Source: Dermacentor variabilis
Lineage: Eukaryota > Arthropoda > Arachnida > Ixodida > Ixodidae
Assembly: GCF_050947875.1 (NCBI RefSeq)
Contig: NC_134572.1
Span: 131,337,605 to 131,401,604 of the forward strand
Reading direction: 5' to 3'
DNA: 64,000 nt
Shown: positions 62,525 through 64,000 of the stretch, piece after piece
Layout of the letters: each line of letters starts with the position of its first letter
Position numbering within the stretch: the first letter of the stretch is position 1
The notes under the pieces: model-generated
Told to the model about the DNA's origin: nothing
The model's input: only the letters and a program-made list of their open reading frames with translations
Database searches by the model: none
Position numbers and translations under genes: made by a program

Positions 62525-64000
62525 AACAGCAGGGACGTTGACTAGGACTGAGCCCCGTTGGGTACCCTATACTGGGGAGAGGGTAAAGGGGAGGGAAATA
62601 TGAAAATAAAAGAAAGTCCACTATGGATACCGATCGGTCACTCAGTCCGGATCACACACGGTGACTCAATCCGGTAGCTTTCAGATATCTCAGCAGCGTT
62701 TTTGTGGCCCTTCGGCGCAGCGATATATATGCGTTGGCCATGGTCCCAAGATTTTGTTCAAGGCGAACGGTTTTCTAACTGATTTAGACTTGTGCAGAGG
62801 TCACGTACGTCTTTCATTTTTCAAGACGGACAGTAGCACACTAGATGTTCTACAGTCTCCTCGACACCGGAGGCATTGCACTCGGCGCTATCAGCCATTC
62901 CAGACAAACACGTATGTGCAGTGGTGAATGCGACGCCTAAGCGTAAGCGGCACAGCATTGTTTCCTCTTTTCGCGGAAGCCCAGGTAACAGCCGCAGTTG
63001 CATAGATGGGTCGATGGGATGCAATCGATGTTGGGTGAATTCAGGCGTGTACCAGTTCTCCAATGTCATACGGTGCGCTAGCTTGCTTAACTGTTGGGCT
63101 GTGCCAGTCCGCGATAAAGGTACAGAAACAAGGGTTGCTCCTTCATGTACTTTCTTAGCAGCTTCGTTAGCGAGGCCATTGCCGGAGATACCGCAGTGGG
63201 AACCGGCAGCCACTGAAACACGAAGTCTATCGTGATCACATAGTGGTGCATTTCTCGTATCTCCGACACGAGTTGCTCACAGGACCCGCGACAAAGAGCT
63301 GGCAGAAGACATTGTAAGGCCGCCTTCGAGTCGAAGAATATTGCCCACTGATTAGCCGGTTCGTTGTTAATATAATCAATGGCACCTCGGAGGACAACAA
63401 GGTCCGAACCGGTTGATGTTGTCACATGAGAAATCATGTATCGGATGCTTAGTGATCGTGATGGTATAACCACTGCGCCGGTGGAGCCGGTCTGGATGGA
63501 AGAGCCATCCGTATATATGTGGACTCGGTCAAAGTAGAAAGTGCGCCAAAAATCCAGAGCTGCTTGCTTCAAGGCGAAGGTAGGCAAGTCGGCCTTCTTT
63601 CTTATCCCTGGAACCGTAAGACGCACTTGATGTTGTTTTAAATACCACAAAGCTGATGTTGAACGTGCTGAGGGTGTAAAGCCCTATGGTAAGGAGGCAC
63701 CATGGATGCTGACCATGTTGGAGAATGACGCCTATGGCCATCGTTCTGGCAGGCAGGCAAGAGAGCTTGACTGCATCCGTGAAACATGACGAACATGGGC
63801 CTAAGCGTTTCGGTGCTAATGTAAGTCGTGACCGGATGGTCTTGAGCCATTATAATGGTTCATGCTGTTGATTAGCTCCGCGGAAGGCCTAGGCAAACAC
63901 GTAGTGCCTTCGCCTGCACGCTCTGAAGTTCTCGAAGATTTGACTTGCATGTCTTAGCAAGCACGGGAGAGCTATAGCGTAGGAATCCGATAAAAAGTGC
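62525..64000 (-). pseudogene. LINE with RNase H, C-terminal half, running off the window
   Basis: Minus strand. RNase H: VHIYTDGSSIQTGSTGAVV near 63470-63530 (catalytic Asp in YTDGS), FFDSKAALQCLLPA near 63300-63345, and SGNGLANEAAKK near 63155-63190, with a frame change near 63200. Then a zinc-type ECNASGVEETVEHLVCYC near 62830-62880 and RRRATKTLLRYLKATGL near 62660-62720. The 3' UTR has CCCCTTTACCCTCTCCCC at about 62577-62594. Earlier parts (RT, endonuclease) would lie beyond 64000. I/Jockey-like by domain order. Frameshifts make it non-functional. Confidence 0.8.

Overview
This window looks like nuclear DNA of an arthropod, most probably an ixodid tick. The inference rests on three things: a spliced, animal-type lipase-fold gene (LDAH family); dense non-LTR and Ty3/gypsy retrotransposon debris with tRNA-Ser-like SINEs of a kind I associate with ticks; and no bacterial or viral gene organisation. 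Species cannot be fixed from the sequence. Nearly all of the 64 kb is transposable element remains, simple repeats and unassigned intronic or intergenic DNA.

Layout. 1-5.5 kb: almost featureless, one weak exon candidate (2505-2676). 5.55-10.96 kb: a near full-length Ty3/gypsy element on the minus strand with 165/164-bp LTRs, 4-bp target duplication, intact gag and a decayed pol. 11-13.5 kb: nothing firm. 13.5-14.4 kb: decayed LINE reverse transcriptase. 14.5-17.6 kb: dispersed repeats, a 114-119-bp minisatellite, two perfect hairpins, a (CATC)n/(CGTC)n tract. 17.6-19.1 kb: GTC-rich array split by a LINE with an 11-bp target duplication. 20.3-23.7 kb: two copies of a dispersed repeat. 25.3-32.4 kb: one long decayed LINE on the minus strand, interrupted by a repeat cluster, a MITE and a SINE. 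32.5-35.2 kb: one and a half copies of a second Ty3/gypsy element, with a small LINE insertion. 35.2-36 kb: diverged tandem duplication carrying a SINE. 36.7-39.5 kb: a third Ty3/gypsy pol (plus strand) between two (TA)n tracts. 40-41.4 kb: LINE RNase H and 3' end. 42.1-42.5 kb: second copy of the minisatellite, inverted. 42.9-45.3 kb: a LINE 3' end cut by a 1,958-bp TTAA-flanked DNA transposon with a frameshifted THAP domain, best read as Kolobok/T2 type. 46.8 kb: a 52-bp near-perfect palindrome. 47.2-47.7 kb: full-length SINE abutting a possible secreted cysteine-rich exon. 48.4-50 kb: dispersed GC-rich repeat, LINE 3' end, (TA)n. 55.0-60.3 kb: the last two exons of an LDAH-like hydrolase on the minus strand, with an intron filled by a foldback element, a dispersed repeat and an RTE-like LINE. 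61.4-64 kb: two LINEs end to end on the minus strand.

The only host gene I support with confidence is the LDAH homologue; its 5' exons lie beyond the right edge. The other coding-like sequence is mobile-element protein in decay. The most notable structures are the nested Kolobok-like insertion, four independent perfect inverted duplications with 2-11-nt loops, and three retroposon insertions that all carry 11-bp target duplications.
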